Shown: positions 7,327-14,499, counted from the first letter of the stretch. The stretch: 17,198 nt of DNA from Cenarchaeum sp. (GCA_020027365.1 JAHRAJ010000028.1:1-17198), one strand, 5' to 3'. A program made the numbers and translations. The notes: generated by a model from the letters alone, not told the origin.

Positions 7327-8163
7327 CTACTGCTTGGGGGCTATCTCAGGAGAGGCAAACCCGGCAGGCACCAGCCCGTTTTGGGATGCCATCTCAAACA
7401 TGCGCCGGATGGCGGCCTCGCCGCGGCCGCCCATGTTGACCGTCACGTCGTTGACGTACATTTTGACAAACCGTGCGATCAGGTCCCTGTCCTTGCCGCG
7501 GCTGTACTGCATGGCATAGTCCAGCGCGTCCTCAAAGTGTGCAATACCATACTCGATAGAGTCCTGCAGGTGCCTGTCAAACCTCGCGATGGTCTGCTCG
7601 CCCAGATCCGTCCTGATCACGTTCACCCCCAACGGGACAGGAAGCCCGCCGGTCTTGCGATCCCACCACTCCCCCACGTCAAGCACCTTTACATTCCCCT
7701 CCTGCCCGTACGACAGCTGCGTCTCGTGTATGACCAGACCGGCATCCACGCGGCCGTCCCTTACGGCCCCCGGGATGTCGCCAAAGTTCATCTCCACGGC
7801 GTCAAACCTGCCGATCATGAGTTGCAGCAGCAGGTATGCCGACGTCATCTTGCCAGGTATTGCAATCCTCATCCCCGCCAGATTGTCCGCGTCCACGCCG
7901 TGTCTGGCGGTCACTATGGGGCCATAGCCAATCCCAAAGCTGCCCCCGCTGCGCAGGATTGTGTACCCCGGGATGTGTGCGCACGCGTGGACCGACACCG
8001 CCGTCACATCCAGGTCGGGGCTGACGGCCCTCCGGTTTAGGCTCTCAATGTCCTCTATCACGTGGGTCACCTCAAAGTCCGGCGACTTTGTGACGCCCGT
8101 AAACATGCCGTAAAACATGAATGCATCATCCGAGTCTGGCGTGTGTCCCACCGAGATCTTCAA
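7327..8163 (-). CDS. mqnD: MqnD-like 1,4-dihydroxy-6-naphthoate synthase homologue
   Basis: Member of the MqnA/MqnD family (periplasmic-binding-protein fold), which in the futalosine menaquinone pathway converts cyclic de-hypoxanthine futalosine to dihydroxynaphthoate. The 278-residue product opens with KISVGHTPDSDDAFMFYG, and AGLVIHETQLSY holds H146, aligned with the catalytic base known in Thermus MqnD (around His145). No signal peptide is seen, so it is an enzyme rather than a transporter component. The start is TTG at 8163: upstream codons in the longer frame carry no family sequence, and a strong TATA box (8186-8193) sits 23-30 bases upstream. It is a single gene, separated from the aro cluster by 291 bases and divergent from the SIS gene. 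Thaumarchaea contain menaquinones, but their full pathway is not shown here; the exact reaction is therefore inferred. Confidence 0.8.
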   Translation of the reverse strand: MKISVGHTPDSDDAFMFYGMFTGVTKSPDFEVTHVIEDIESLNRRAVSPDLDVTAVSVHACAHIPGYTILRSGGSFGIGYGPIVTARHGVDADNLAGMRIAIPGKMTSAYLLLQLMIGRFDAVEMNFGDIPGAVRDGRVDAGLVIHETQLSYGQEGNVKVLDVGEWWDRKTGGLPVPLGVNVIRTDLGEQTIARFDRHLQDSIEYGIAHFEDALDYAMQYSRGKDRDLIARFVKMYVNDVTVNMGGRGEAAIRRMFEMASQNGLVPAGFASPEIAPKQ

Positions 8164-8185
8164 CGGACGGACGCTCCTGCCTCGG

Positions 8186-8193
8186 TATAAAAA
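8186..8193 (-). promoter_or_regulatory. TATA box for mqnD
   Basis: TTTTTATA on the minus strand, 23-30 bases before the TTG of mqnD. It is one of the clearest TATA elements in the window and supports both the TTG start and leaderless transcription. Read on the other strand it is TATAAAAA, 62-69 bases before the SIS gene start, so a shared bidirectional role is possible but unproven. Confidence 0.6.
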
Positions 8194-8254
8194 TCCGTAT
8201 GGCGCAGGTGACGGTTTTCCGCACATTCAATACGGCGGCATCCGCAGATCAGGC

Positions 8255-9313
8255 ATGGCAGGCACCGTGGACGCGTTCGAGGCAGACATCATGATGCAGC
8301 CGCGCCTGCTAGAGTCGGCGGTACGCACAGGCGGCGTCGGCGGCCTGTTGCATCCGCCAATCCCCCCCAAACACCGTCGTCGTGCCGCATCCGTGTTTTG
8401 CGGCAGCGGCGACTCGCTGGCCGCATCCATGCTGGCCGAATCCATGTCGGGCATGACGGTCCGCGCGGCCGACCCCGCGGAGGTTGCATCCTGCACAAAG
8501 TCGTACCTAGGCGGGGGCGGTGACACGCGGCTGTACGTAGTCTCCATATCCGGCAGCACCGCGGCCGGCATACGTGCGGCCCAGTCAATCCCCGGCGCGG
8601 TGGCCGTCACCGCCGACGCCGGCAGCAGGCTTGCGCGCGCCTGCTCGGAGACCGTCATCCTAGAGTATCCAAGCTCCGGCGTTACAACCGCCGGGAGCAT
8701 CGGGTTTCTGGCAAGCGCGCTTGCGTGCATGTCGCTTGCAGGCGGGCTTGGCGGCGGTGACGACGGCGGTGACGACAAGACATCGGTCGTCGCGGCGGCG
8801 GCGTCATCGGCGGCGTCCACGCTTGACGCCGCCCGGCGCGATGCCTCGCGCTTTGCAATACCAGGCAAGGGCCGCACGTTTGTGCTTGGCGACCGGCTGA
8901 CATACCCGGTATCCGCCTACTGTGCGGCAAAGTTCTCCGAGGTGCTGGGGGCCCCGTGCCAGTACGAGCGGACCGAGCAGTTTTCGCACGCCGGCATGTT
9001 CTCTGCCCGGCCCGGTGACACGGTGGTGATTTTGGAAGAGTCAGGTATGTACAACCGGCGCCTTGCGGCGGGGCTAGAGGGGCTCGGACTCGGCGTGATC
9101 ATGCCGGACGCGGGGGCGTCCGGAGCTTGCGCCGCCGGCGCGTCGGCCCTCCAACGCGTTTTGTACATGATCTTTTTCTCGCAGTTTCTGGCGCTAAACG
9201 CGGCAAGGTCGGCCGGTCTGGACGACTGCCACTTTGTGTCGGCCAAGGCGGCGCGCGACGCAAGCTCTGCCATGATCTACGGCGGCACCGCCGATCCGTC
9301 ACACAAGGTTTAA
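8255..9313 (+). CDS. SIS-domain sugar-phosphate isomerase-like protein
   Basis: Predicted 352-residue protein with two SIS (sugar isomerase) halves. The first contains FCGSGDSLAASMLAE (48-62) and YVVSISGSTAAGIRA (94-108), the classic sugar-phosphate binding Ser/Thr loop. The second contains FVLGDRLTYPVSAYCAAKFSE and EQFSHAGMFSARPGDTVVIL (241-260), the spacing seen in phosphoglucose/phosphomannose isomerases and the isomerase half of GlmS. A Gly/Asp stretch (bases 8741-8779) joins the halves. Substrate is uncertain: phosphoglucose/phosphomannose isomerisation or a glucosamine-6-phosphate reaction. I chose ATG 8255 because earlier in-frame codons overlap mqnD and lack family sequence; a weak TATA-like TTCAATAC lies at 8226-8233. 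Its TAA overlaps the EF-2 TATA box. Confidence 0.82.
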   Translation: MAGTVDAFEADIMMQPRLLESAVRTGGVGGLLHPPIPPKHRRRAASVFCGSGDSLAASMLAESMSGMTVRAADPAEVASCTKSYLGGGGDTRLYVVSISGSTAAGIRAAQSIPGAVAVTADAGSRLARACSETVILEYPSSGVTTAGSIGFLASALACMSLAGGLGGGDDGGDDKTSVVAAAASSAASTLDAARRDASRFAIPGKGRTFVLGDRLTYPVSAYCAAKFSEVLGAPCQYERTEQFSHAGMFSARPGDTVVILEESGMYNRRLAAGLEGLGLGVIMPDAGASGACAAGASALQRVLYMIFFSQFLALNAARSAGLDDCHFVSAKAARDASSAMIYGGTADPSHKV

Positions 9314-9316
9314 TAG
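9309..9316 (+). promoter_or_regulatory. TATA-like box for EF-2
   Basis: TTTAATAG, 22-29 bases before the ATG at 9338 and overlapping the stop codon of the SIS gene. It supports 9338 rather than the upstream ATG at 9317 as the EF-2 start. Confidence 0.55.
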
Positions 9317-9337
9317 ATGACCGGCGGGGTTGCCGGC

Positions 9338-11530
9338 ATGGCAAAGTACAAGTCGACCGACCAGGTGCTCAAGATCATCAAGAACAAGGAACAGATTCGC
9401 AACTTTGGCGTCATAGCGCACGTGGATCACGGCAAGACAACCATGAGCGACAGCCTGCTTGCATACTCGGGGATTATCGCCCCCTCGGCGGCCGGCAACG
9501 CGCTGGCCATGGACTTTGACAAGGAGGAGCAGGAGCGCGGCATTACCATATACCAGGCAAACGTGACCCTCCACTATACGAAAAACGACCAAGAGTATGT
9601 GATAAACATGATAGACACGCCGGGCCACGTGGACTTTAGCGGCAGGGTGATCCGGAGCCTCCGCGCCATAGACGGCGCAGTGGTGGTGTGCGATGCCGTA
9701 GAGGGGATTATGACGCAGACCGAGACGGTCACCCGCATGGCGCTGGAGGAGAGGGTCCGCCCCGTCTTGTTCATCAACAAGGTGGACAGGCTGATCAAGG
9801 AGCTCCGTCTCACCCCCGAGAAGATGCAGGAGCAGCTGTCCAACGTGGTCATAAACTTCAACCAGCTGATCGACACGTATGCCGAGCCCGAGTACCGCGA
9901 CAAGTGGAAGGTTTCCATACAGGACGCCAGCGTGACGTTTGGGTCTGCAAAGGACAGGTGGGCCATAAACATAGACATGATGAAGGAAAAGAAGATTACG
10001 TTCAAGGACGTGATTGACGCATACCAGAGCGAAAAGGTGGCCGACCTGGTGGAAAAGGCGCCCCTGGCAGACGCCGTGCTGGGGATGGTGGTAAAGCACC
10101 ACCCCGCCCCGCACGAGGCGGTAAAGTACCGCATCCCGCAGATATGGAAGGGCGATCTGGAGTCCGACGTGGGCCGCGCGCTGCTGGCGTGCAGCGACGA
10201 CGGCCCCACCATCATGATGGTCGTCAACATGGTGCTGGACAAGGCGGCCGGTCCGGTCGCGATCGGCAGGCTGTTCTCCGGGACGATAAAGGACGGGGAG
10301 ACCATCAACATCATAGACTCCAAGCGCGAGGGCCGCGTCCAGTCTGTAAACTTTTTCATGGGCAACCAAAGGGAGCAGGTGGGCGAGCTGGGGGCCGGCA
10401 ACATACCGGCGCTGCTGGGCCTCACCGACGCGCGGGCCGGCAACACCCTGTCCACGATAAAGGGCATACCGATGTTTGAGGGCGTAAAGTACGTCTCCGA
10501 GCCGGTGGTGCAGGTGGCAGTAGAGCCAAAGCATCCCAAGGATCTGCCAAAGCTGGTAGAGGTGCTCAGGCAGCTGACCATCGAGGATCCCAACCTGGTG
10601 GTCAAGATTGACGAGGAGAGCGGCGAGACGATCGTGGCCGGGATGGGCGTGCTCCACCTGGACGTTGCCATACACCGCATCGAGGATGCAAAGGTGGAGA
10701 TTGTCACCTCCGAGCCGCTGATAAACTACAGGGAGACCGTAAAGTCGGGCTGCGAGCCCATAATGTCAAAGTCGCCCAACCGCCACAACAAGATATTCAT
10801 GAAGGTCGAGCCGCTGGAGAAGGAGATTGCCGACATGCTCCGTACCGGCGAGATTAGCGACATGAAGGACAAAAAGGTGGTGTCCGACCTGCTAAAGGGG
10901 GCGGGGTGGGACACCGACACGATAAAGAGGGTGATGAGGTTTGACTCGCGCGGCAACGTGCTCATAAACGGGACAAAGGGGGTGCAGTTTGTCCAAGAGT
11001 CGACAGACTCTATCAACTCTGGGTTTGACGACGTGATGAAGGAGGGGCCCATGTGCAAGGAGCAGATGAGGGACTGCAAGTTTACATTTACGCACTTTGT
11101 ACCACACGAGGACACCGCCCACAGGGGCCTCTCCCAGCTGGGGCCGGCGTCCCGGCGCGCCTGCCTGGGATCGCTGCTCACGGCGGGAGTCACGGTGCTA
11201 GAGCCCACTCTGGCGATCGAGGTGCGCGTCCCCACCGACCTGGTGGGCAACGTCGCCACCGTCCTGTCCGGCAAGCGCGGCAAGGTGCTGGACATGTCGC
11301 AAAAGGGGGCGTCCAGCATAGTTACGGGCGAGATACCCGCGTCCGAGACGTTTACGCTCTCCGAGGAGATGCGCGGGCAGACGGCGGGCCGCGCCACGTG
11401 GAACACGTCGTTCAAGGCGTGGACCGAGGTCCCCAAGTCGATGCTTGCGTCGGCCACCGCGGACATTCGCAAGCGCAAGGGCCTGTCGCCAGACCCCCCG
11501 CGCGCCGACGAGTTTATCGACAAGGCGTGA
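9338..11530 (+). CDS. fusA: Translation elongation factor 2 (aEF-2)
   Basis: GTPase that translocates tRNAs and mRNA on the ribosome. The 730-residue length is normal for archaeal EF-2. GTP motifs are AHVDHGKT (27-34), RGITI (67-71), DTPGH (93-97) and NKVD (147-150). Domain IV carries the diphthamide loop as HEDTAHRGLSQ; H595 is in the position of the modified histidine, although its neighbours differ from the more usual HEDAIHRG(G/P)(G/A)Q. The start at ATG 9338 (AKYKSTDQVLKII) matches archaeal EF-2 N-termini and a TATA box 22-29 bases upstream; the ATG at 9317 would add 7 residues overlapping the core promoter. Base composition is typical of the window (38 G/C in bases 9661-9720). It is probably monocistronic or followed by the 64-residue gene, which has its own box. 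Confidence 0.97.
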   Translation: MAKYKSTDQVLKIIKNKEQIRNFGVIAHVDHGKTTMSDSLLAYSGIIAPSAAGNALAMDFDKEEQERGITIYQANVTLHYTKNDQEYVINMIDTPGHVDFSGRVIRSLRAIDGAVVVCDAVEGIMTQTETVTRMALEERVRPVLFINKVDRLIKELRLTPEKMQEQLSNVVINFNQLIDTYAEPEYRDKWKVSIQDASVTFGSAKDRWAINIDMMKEKKITFKDVIDAYQSEKVADLVEKAPLADAVLGMVVKHHPAPHEAVKYRIPQIWKGDLESDVGRALLACSDDGPTIMMVVNMVLDKAAGPVAIGRLFSGTIKDGETINIIDSKREGRVQSVNFFMGNQREQVGELGAGNIPALLGLTDARAGNTLSTIKGIPMFEGVKYVSEPVVQVAVEPKHPKDLPKLVEVLRQLTIEDPNLVVKIDEESGETIVAGMGVLHLDVAIHRIEDAKVEIVTSEPLINYRETVKSGCEPIMSKSPNRHNKIFMKVEPLEKEIADMLRTGEISDMKDKKVVSDLLKGAGWDTDTIKRVMRFDSRGNVLINGTKGVQFVQESTDSINSGFDDVMKEGPMCKEQMRDCKFTFTHFVPHEDTAHRGLSQLGPASRRACLGSLLTAGVTVLEPTLAIEVRVPTDLVGNVATVLSGKRGKVLDMSQKGASSIVTGEIPASETFTLSEEMRGQTAGRATWNTSFKAWTEVPKSMLASATADIRKRKGLSPDPPRADEFIDKA

Positions 11531-11545
11531 CTCTGGCAACACAGG

Positions 11546-11552
11546 TAAATAG
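11546..11552 (+). promoter_or_regulatory. TATA-like box for 64-residue gene
   Basis: TAAATAG, 21-27 bases before the ATG at 11573 and just after the EF-2 stop. The spacing fits the leaderless pattern in this window. Confidence 0.5.
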
Positions 11553-11572
11553 AGCACGGGCCCACACCATGC

Positions 11573-11767
11573 ATGCCATCCCAGTTTGAGCAGACCGGCG
11601 CGCGGATCGCCTCGTCGGGCATGCCGATGGGCGAGATGATACTGTACTTTAGAACCAAGTGCAGGACGTGCGGCCACCACAGGATTATGCACGATGCCGC
11701 AGGCGCCTGCGAGGGGGTCATGAACAAGCCGTGCATGTCCGGATGCGACGGGTTTGTTGAAGAATAG
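11573..11767 (+). CDS. Small Cys/His protein, putative zinc binder
   Basis: A 64-residue protein of unknown function. A C30-x2-C33-G-H35-H36 knuckle is followed by H40, C46, C54 and C58 and ends in CDGFVEE. The pattern CxxCGH(x)nH...C...C..F recurs in small archaeal and bacterial zinc-binding proteins, so one zinc site, perhaps two, is plausible. The N-terminal 29 residues look unstructured. It starts 42 bases after EF-2 with its own TATA-like box and converges on the 47-residue gene, leaving 49 bases between the stops. No specific function can be assigned. Confidence 0.72.
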   Translation: MPSQFEQTGARIASSGMPMGEMILYFRTKCRTCGHHRIMHDAAGACEGVMNKPCMSGCDGFVEE

Positions 11768-11816
11768 TCCGCAACCATCAAACACGGACTGGCAGACATC
11801 CAACGCGGGTGGCGGG

Positions 11817-11960
11817 CTAGCCGTGATTATGGCCGTGCCCGCAGCCGCACGAGTCGTGTGCCTCTTGGGACTGCTCCTTGGGCGCGCACTTGGAACACCT
11901 GTCCGACCCGGTCGGCGAAAAGAACCCAATCCCGCATACAACGCATTTTGTACTTGACAT
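11817..11960 (-). CDS. 47-residue Cys/His-rich mini-protein
   Basis: A very small gene on the minus strand. The product begins with a zinc-ribbon half, C6-x2-C9 and C22-x2-C25, a complete four-cysteine set. It ends in CGCGHGHNHG, a Cys/His tail able to bind Zn, Ni or Cu. Reality is supported by the coherent four-Cys motif and by a TATA box (AATAAATA) 22-29 bases before the ATG. The plus-strand frame across it is a shadow. Function is unknown: a zinc-ribbon regulator or a metal-storage/chaperone role are both possible. It converges with the 64-residue Cys/His gene and lies 42 bases from the 94-residue gene on the same strand. Confidence 0.75.
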   Translation of the reverse strand: MSSTKCVVCGIGFFSPTGSDRCSKCAPKEQSQEAHDSCGCGHGHNHG

Positions 11961-11981
11961 GGCGTTGTTGCATACCACCCG

Positions 11982-11989
11982 TATTTATT
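11982..11989 (-). promoter_or_regulatory. TATA box for 47-residue gene
   Basis: AATAAATA on the minus strand, 22-29 bases before the ATG at 11960 and within the 42-base gap behind the 94-residue gene. This is a strong archaeal TATA match and good support that the mini-gene is expressed on its own. Confidence 0.6.
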
Positions 11990-12002
11990 GGTGTGGCGGC
12001 GC

Positions 12003-12287
12003 CTAGGCGTCGGCGCCCTGCACCAGCCATTCCAGGTACGGCCTTAGCTTGGCGCACATCTCTTTTTTCTGCGACTCGTCACCGGCCCCACGTGCGGCCT
12101 TGATCTTGCCGGCCAGATAGTCGCCAACCAGCCCGTTTTTGATGCTGGGGATTATGCCCTCCAAAACCCCCAGAATCTCCGCCGACGATGCGGCCTCAAA
12201 GTCGCCCAGAATCCGCCTCGCCGCCGCCGCCGCCGCGCCGGCATCCCCGCCGTTTGCGGCGGTATCGGCTGCGGCGGTATCGGCCAT
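12003..12287 (-). CDS. Hypothetical protein, alanine-rich N-terminus, helical
   Basis: A 94-residue protein I do not recognise. Residues 2-23 are Ala/Asp/Gly low complexity, including a perfect ADTAA duplication. Residues 24-90 look alpha-helical and soluble (RRILGDFEA, ILGVLEGIIPSIKNGLVGDYLAGKIKAAR, KEMCAKLRPYLEWLV). There is no signal peptide, transmembrane segment or metal motif. ATG 12287 is preceded by an AATAAAA box 23-29 bases upstream, supporting a real leaderless gene. The DNA duplication behind the N-terminus suggests that part is expanding and probably dispensable. Confidence 0.68.
   Translation of the reverse strand: MADTAAADTAANGGDAGAAAAAARRILGDFEAASSAEILGVLEGIIPSIKNGLVGDYLAGKIKAARGAGDESQKKEMCAKLRPYLEWLVQGADA
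12256..12285. repeat. 15-bp tandem duplication inside the 94-residue gene
   Basis: Two copies of GCGGCGGTATCGGC followed by T or C lie side by side (12256-12270 and 12271-12285, plus strand). They encode the ADTAA-ADTAA start of the 94-residue protein. The near identity suggests a recent in-frame duplication. Confidence 0.8.
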
Positions 12288-12309
12288 GCTCCGCGGCCCG
12301 GCGCGCCGC

Positions 12310-12316
12310 TTTTATT
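12310..12316 (-). promoter_or_regulatory. TATA-like box for 94-residue gene
   Basis: AATAAAA on the minus strand, 23-29 bases before the ATG at 12287. Confidence 0.55.
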
Positions 12317-12508
12317 CGTGCCGGTTTGTACACGGCAGGTTTTGGTCAGACAGGCTGTTTATGCCCCGGAATTTAGGCGGGTACTGTGCATGCCGGCTTT
12401 TGACCCCACCTCCCCGACCAACAGGTTTGGGGAAATGCAGGCATGGCACCATATCGACCCGCCGGTTTTTTGTGCATCGTCCAGTCGGCCAAATCCACAG
12501 ATCATGTC

Positions 12509-12516
12509 ATTTATTA
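12509..12516 (+). promoter_or_regulatory. TATA-like box for ATPase gene
   Basis: ATTTATTA, 25-32 bases before the ATG at 12541, in AT-rich DNA. The rest of the 253-base gap (12288-12540) shows no credible gene. Confidence 0.5.
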
Positions 12517-12540
12517 GACTAGCTGCCATAATTTCACCCG

Positions 12541-14013
12541 ATGCCTTTACACAGTTTGGAAAAACTTGGTCTGGTAATCAAGGACTTTGGGCCCATAAAA
12601 GACGCTTCAATATCACTAAGACCACTCACCATCTTCACAGGTCCAAGCAATTCTGGCAAGTCTTATGCCGCAATACTGGCGCATTCCATAATTTCATCAT
12701 GTAATACATTCAGCCGTGCACGCCTCTTACACCATCGTGCGCTTGAACGGCAACCGCAATTCAGGTATCCCGGTGACGATGTGTACAACAATGTGGAAAA
12801 ATTCATCAATAAAATGAAGGAAGAAAACCAAAAGAGTTGTCCAGTCCCAGATGCAATAACCGATGCAATGCGCCGGTTTTATTACAAGCATGCATTAGAG
12901 GACAACCTGCCGCGCGAAATCGCCAAAAACTTTGGATCAGATCCGTCCGACCTTGTCAGGACTGCAAAGGGATCATTCACCGTGCAGCTGTCCGGACACG
13001 GGGTGATCCGACTTGTGTATGCAAGCAGCCGGATGCGGGCGCACTTGGATGTGGGATCGGGCCACAAATACATGGTTGTCACGGAATCAAAAAAAGGCAG
13101 GTTTGGGAATGCTCCCGTGAGCGAAAACGGCGATACAACCACGATCGATTTGTCCGATGAGCAGGATGTGGAAAACCGATCCCACCTCCTATTCATGTAT
13201 CTGGCGCGTTCCATCGCCGAAAAACTCCATCCCGGAATGCCGTCAAAATCGCACTATTTGCCGGCAGTCCGTTCGGGCGTGGTACAGGCACACAGGGCAA
13301 TCTCGGCAAGTATTATCGAAAACGCCCCGTTTTGGGGGCTCGAGCAGGTCCAGATCCCGCAATTGTCCGGAGTAATGACCGATTTTATATCATCCACCAT
13401 AAGCATGCCCGGCAAGCATGGGCCGCTTGCCAAGCTGGCAGATCAGCTGGAGGGCGATCTGTTGGACGGGAGCATACTACTTCACTCCCCCCCATCAGAG
13501 CGCAGCTTTCCAGAGGTAAGATACAGACATCTGGACGTTGATATTCCGCTGCACCGGACATCGTCTGCAGTTTCAGAGCTGGCACCACTCGTTTTATACA
13601 TCAGGCACATGGCCACCAGTGGGAGCATGATGATCATGGAGGAGTCCGAGTCTCACCTGCACCCGTCTGCCCAGACAATCCTTGCAAAATACCTCGTACG
13701 CCTAGTACGCAACGGAATGAATGTTTTGGTGACTACCCACAGCCCGTTCATGTTGGAACAGCTGGGGATGTTCCTGGAAGCCAAATCCGTCGCATCCAGC
13801 AAGCGGCGTGACATACTCGGGTATGGCGAGAACGACTATCTGGACAAGGACGAGGTGTCGGCATACACATTTTCCGACACATCCTATGATCACGGCACCA
13901 CCGTTCATCCGATCGACATCACAGAGGAGGACGGCATAGATCAGAGCGAGTTTATCAAGACCGACGACGAGTTGTACGACAAAAGCTTACTCATAGAAGA
14001 GAACAGGGCGTGA
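12541..14013 (+). CDS. ABC/AAA_15-like ATPase of putative two-gene module
   Basis: A 490-residue soluble ATPase of the SMC/ABC-like AAA_15/AAA_21 type. The N-terminus (LVIKDFGPIKDASI) is the usual first strand pair. Walker A is GPSNSGKS (34-41); HYLPAVRSG (238-246) is a conserved segment I associate with this ATPase group; a signature-like SSAVSEL lies at 341-347. Walker B with the catalytic acid is MMIMEESESHLHP (363-375), and VLVTTHSP (396-402) gives the H-loop. No TOPRIM nuclease domain of OLD proteins follows; the C-terminal 90 residues are acidic and unassigned. The gene is AT-richer than its neighbours (24 G/C in its first 60 bases), a sign of transfer. A PD-(D/E)xK-like gene follows after 10 bases, so this is likely the ATPase half of an ATPase-nuclease system, possibly anti-phage. 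Confidence 0.85.
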   Translation: MPLHSLEKLGLVIKDFGPIKDASISLRPLTIFTGPSNSGKSYAAILAHSIISSCNTFSRARLLHHRALERQPQFRYPGDDVYNNVEKFINKMKEENQKSCPVPDAITDAMRRFYYKHALEDNLPREIAKNFGSDPSDLVRTAKGSFTVQLSGHGVIRLVYASSRMRAHLDVGSGHKYMVVTESKKGRFGNAPVSENGDTTTIDLSDEQDVENRSHLLFMYLARSIAEKLHPGMPSKSHYLPAVRSGVVQAHRAISASIIENAPFWGLEQVQIPQLSGVMTDFISSTISMPGKHGPLAKLADQLEGDLLDGSILLHSPPSERSFPEVRYRHLDVDIPLHRTSSAVSELAPLVLYIRHMATSGSMMIMEESESHLHPSAQTILAKYLVRLVRNGMNVLVTTHSPFMLEQLGMFLEAKSVASSKRRDILGYGENDYLDKDEVSAYTFSDTSYDHGTTVHPIDITEEDGIDQSEFIKTDDELYDKSLLIEENRA

Positions 14014-14023
14014 CGATGCAGAA

Positions 14024-14474
14024 ATGCCGATCCAGGTTCCGCCAGAGCTGGAGCACGCCGTAAAACAGTCATGTTGCGAATCCGGATGCAAGTTCTTAAT
14101 GCGCGATGTCTCAGGTGACTATGTCATATTCAAGGGAGAGATTGTGGTTCCCAGCACTGCCGTGTGTGATTGCTTGATTTTCCACAAAGGCCGGGATGTC
14201 AACATGGTCCTAGTGGAGCTAAAAAGCAAAACCATCAATGTCGAGAAGCTGGAGGAAAAGTTTGAGCAGTCAGCACCGTGCGATGGAAATTCTTCCAAAG
14301 CTGTCATTGCCAACGAATGCCGGATGCTCCGTGGCATTGCTTGTTCTGGCCAAAAAATACAACAAAAAGCGATCTGTCAAAAAGGGGATTGGAATGAAAA
14401 GGGTCGGATCCAGCATGTTGCGAATCAATACGGGAAGGTGTGGAATGGAATTTAATGGCATACAACATGCGTGA
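14024..14474 (+). pseudogene. PD-(D/E)xK-like nuclease, frameshifted
   Basis: The first frame gives a nuclease-like core: GEIVVPSTAVCDCLIF with D49, followed by VLVELKSK with E65-x-K67, the acid and ExK signature of PD-(D/E)xK enzymes. The coherent sequence stops near KFEQSA (about base 14275). A second frame, open from 14214 and offset by +1, continues with MEILPK and then LLVLAKKYNKK and CGMEF, which look like the later strands of such a domain. Joining them by skipping one base between about 14226 and 14340 gives one product of 149 residues ending at 14474; unshifted, translation would end at 14455 with an unrelated tail. The cause could be a real inactivating insertion, a sequencing error, or less likely programmed frameshifting. 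It is the presumed partner of the upstream ATPase, 10 bases away. Confidence 0.66.
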
Positions 14475-14499
14475 TTTGTTTGCAAGTCCGGTGAATTGT

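Noticed and set aside
6841..8040. 399-residue plus-strand open frame opposite aroE and mqnD
   Set aside because: It spans the antisense of two recognised genes and the gap between them, is Arg/Pro/His-rich and shows no domain.
8117..8254. N-terminal extension of the SIS protein
   Set aside because: It overlaps the start of divergent mqnD and its TATA box, and the extra residues show no family similarity.
9299..10675. 458-residue minus-strand open frame opposite EF-2
   Set aside because: It lies fully antisense to a secure EF-2 gene, is His/Leu/Val-rich with no recognisable motif, and results from the GC-biased codon use of EF-2. The same holds for the 377- and 357-residue antisense frames at 9574-10707 and 10726-11799.
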